The notes under the pieces: generated by a model
Database searches by the model: none
What the model was told of the DNA's origin: nothing
The model's input: only the letters and a program-made list of their open reading frames with translations
From: Sinanaerobacter sp. ZZT-01
GTDB taxonomy: Bacteria; Bacillota; Clostridia; Peptostreptococcales; Anaerovoracaceae
Length of the DNA: 64,000 nt
Reading direction: 5' to 3'
Assembly (NCBI RefSeq): GCF_035621135.1
Contig: NZ_CP141728.1
Span: 1,426,001 to 1,490,000 of the forward strand
Program-made: the position numbers and the translations under genes
In this document: positions 62,566-64,000 of the stretch, in pieces
Layout of the letters: every line of letters begins with the position of its first letter
Numbering within the stretch: the first letter of the stretch is position 1

Positions 62566-63747
62566 TTAGATTTTAGACTGATTTTCTGCATATGGAGAGT
62601 AATAGCAAAGCTCCGTATATTTTGCGGTTTCATATCCGTGATTGAGAATTAGGTTAAAATCCTCTTCTGACGGTGATTTCAAAGTAGTTGGATAATGCTT
62701 TACACGTTCAATTTCTTTCTCACTTAACATGGGTAGTGTGCCGCTTTTGAAGGCTGGAAGTGAACTGGAAGAAAAGGCAAAGATATGCTTTTTTTTGCTT
62801 CCGATTTGTACATAATATCCTTTTTGGGTACGCAGAAAGTAATCAATGACGTCACGACTTCGAAGAGATACGACCTGATCCATGTTTATGCCCAAAAGCT
62901 GCCGTAGATTGCGCGGAGAAAAAAGATTATCCCATTTTCGGTAGGATGATGGAGAGGAAGCGTTGCTGACAATCAGAAAGTCCAGATCACCTGTAAGATG
63001 GCCGCCGTCCGAAATTTTATAAAGAGCTTCCAGTCCTAAATTATCATAGACACCACCGTCCCATAGATGGAGATATTTCCAATCTTTTAAAGCAGGGGAT
63101 GGAAGAGAAGAACTGTGACTTTCTGTTTTTTTCAGCAGGGTTGCCCATTGGTAATCATCAATAGAGAGCTTGTATGCCCCGATGAGTACCGGAAAACCTG
63201 CGGAAGCGGAGATGGCATCTGAAATGGACATTTGTGGGTGGGAAACATAGCCGATTTTGTAGTCTCCCATCTGTTTTTGATTAATACGGAAATTATTGCC
63301 TGTCTCAAACGTCGTGCAGTTGATGGACCACAACGGAGTGAGTGGCAAATCACAGATTTGTCCGCGAACACCCCATTTTTTTTCAATAACATGAGCCAGA
63401 ACATTTACTTTTTGATTCCATTTCCATGGTGTTTCAATCAGTGAAAAAATGGAATCTTGTTGAATATTATTATTTAATATAGTATCTCGTACCTTAGGGA
63501 GTGTTCTTCCAAGGTAAAGACAGCTGTCCGGCCAGCGGTAGTGATTTCTTGCATAAATAAGACCGATTGCTAAGCTGGCACCGGAAACAGACGAAATATG
63601 CCGGATGTTTTCTAATTCATTGTTTTCTGCGAGCCATTTCAGTACACCTAAGTGAAAAATGGCAGCACGAATACCGCCGCCTGAAAGTGAAATGCCGATA
63701 TTTTGGTTACCTACACTGCGTCTCATAGCGATTCGATGGTTTCCCAT
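62566..63747 (-). CDS. Patatin-like phospholipase
   Basis: 393-aa acyl hydrolase. Oxyanion loop ISLSGGGIRAAIFHLGVL at residues about 18-35; nucleophile Ser in SVSGASLAIGL (the GxSxG position reads SxSGA, closer to the GLSGS of cytosolic PLA2 than to GTSAG); catalytic Asp in LWDGGVYDNLGLEAL. No signal peptide, so it acts in the cytoplasm. RBS GGGGGAAT before ATG 63747. No obvious partner gene. Confidence 0.87.
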   Translation of the reverse strand: MGNHRIAMRRSVGNQNIGISLSGGGIRAAIFHLGVLKWLAENNELENIRHISSVSGASLAIGLIYARNHYRWPDSCLYLGRTLPKVRDTILNNNIQQDSIFSLIETPWKWNQKVNVLAHVIEKKWGVRGQICDLPLTPLWSINCTTFETGNNFRINQKQMGDYKIGYVSHPQMSISDAISASAGFPVLIGAYKLSIDDYQWATLLKKTESHSSSLPSPALKDWKYLHLWDGGVYDNLGLEALYKISDGGHLTGDLDFLIVSNASSPSSYRKWDNLFSPRNLRQLLGINMDQVVSLRSRDVIDYFLRTQKGYYVQIGSKKKHIFAFSSSSLPAFKSGTLPMLSEKEIERVKHYPTTLKSPSEEDFNLILNHGYETAKYTELCYYSPYAENQSKI

Positions 63748-63829
63748 AGGATTCCCCCTTGCCCTTCTTACTCTTTTATTTTAAAATAATAGAAGTTACA
63801 AAAATCAGATTTAGAAGGGATTTCCTCTG

Positions 63830-64000
63830 ATGTTATTTAACTCCTTTAATTTTTTACTTTTTTTCCCGATTGTAACGGGAATCTATTACTTGATACCACA
63901 TAAGTTTCGCTATTTGTGGCTGCTTTTCGCAAGCTACTATTTTTATATGTCTTGGAATCCTAAATATGCCTTACTTATCGCAACATCGACGCTGCTTACT
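63830..64000 (+). CDS. MBOAT-family O-acyltransferase (AlgI-like), 3' end outside window
   Basis: Frame open to the last base, 57 residues visible. It starts MLFNSFNFLLFFPIVTGIYY and contains KFRYLWLLFASYYFYMSWNP, the usual opening of AlgI/DltB-like membrane-bound O-acetyltransferases, which add acetyl groups to extracellular glycans. ATG 63830, RBS GAAGGG. Acetylation of the surface glycan made by the preceding locus is plausible. Confidence 0.85.
   Translation, partial: MLFNSFNFLLFFPIVTGIYYLIPHKFRYLWLLFASYYFYMSWNPKYALLIATSTLLT

Overview
The window looks like a chromosomal segment of an endospore-forming, low-GC, anaerobic member of the Clostridia. The evidence is spoIIR, a SipL-like SPOCS/LysM spore protein, a SigI/RsgI pair, SLH-anchored S-layer proteins, strong AGGAGG ribosome sites and many amino-acid-metabolism genes. 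The Anaerovoracaceae (former Family XIII) would fit, but this is a guess from gene content. No rRNA, tRNA, CRISPR array, prophage or insertion sequence was recognised.

Layout. 1-4068: 3' part of ispE, a spore morphogenesis protein and spoIIR. 4136-22266: a block of cell-wall-peptide and D-amino-acid genes. It contains a sigma-54 activator (8542-10386) and five sites matching the -24/-12 pattern TGGCAY-N5-TTGC. They precede an amino-acid symporter with a DD-carboxypeptidase and MalY; lysA with a serine hydrolase and an NhaC transporter; an M20 amidohydrolase with alanine racemase; an M19 dipeptidase; and SpmA/SpmB-like proteins with LD-carboxypeptidase and a DapF-like racemase. Next come a VanZ/DD-carboxypeptidase fusion and a DmpA-type aminopeptidase. 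25360-31411: phosphoglucomutase, Hsp33, Ddl, DUF1934 and a C-terminal processing protease. 31728-37154: an exporter operon (HlyD, two ABC-2 permeases, a TolC-like protein) with a divergent TetR gene. 37593-41061: a DUF1846-sigI-rsgI operon. 41959-52274: a surface-protein region with an SLH/GLUG protein, a probable major S-layer protein with an elaborate 5' leader, an orphan repeat protein, and an SLH protein co-transcribed with a second TolC-like protein. 52537-62134: a surface-glycan locus with a winged-helix regulator and a likely operator, a MurJ-type flippase, decayed glycosyltransferases, galE and a pglA-C-D-E-like set, then an opposed O-antigen-ligase-like protein. 62295-64000: a tiny soluble protein, a patatin-like lipase and the start of an MBOAT acyltransferase.

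How the genes may work together. The sigma-54 block reads as a pathway for stripping peptidoglycan stem peptides. Carboxypeptidases would release D-Ala, dipeptidase and amidohydrolase would open short or acylated peptides, racemases would convert D-Ala and possibly DAP, and LysA would turn meso-DAP into lysine. A symporter, an NhaC-type carrier and the SpmAB-like membrane pair would move products. The promoter matches are read directly from the sequence; the pathway is inference. The second half builds the cell surface: S-layer, its probable glycan, and two TolC-like proteins that are unexpected in an organism with no visible outer-membrane genes.
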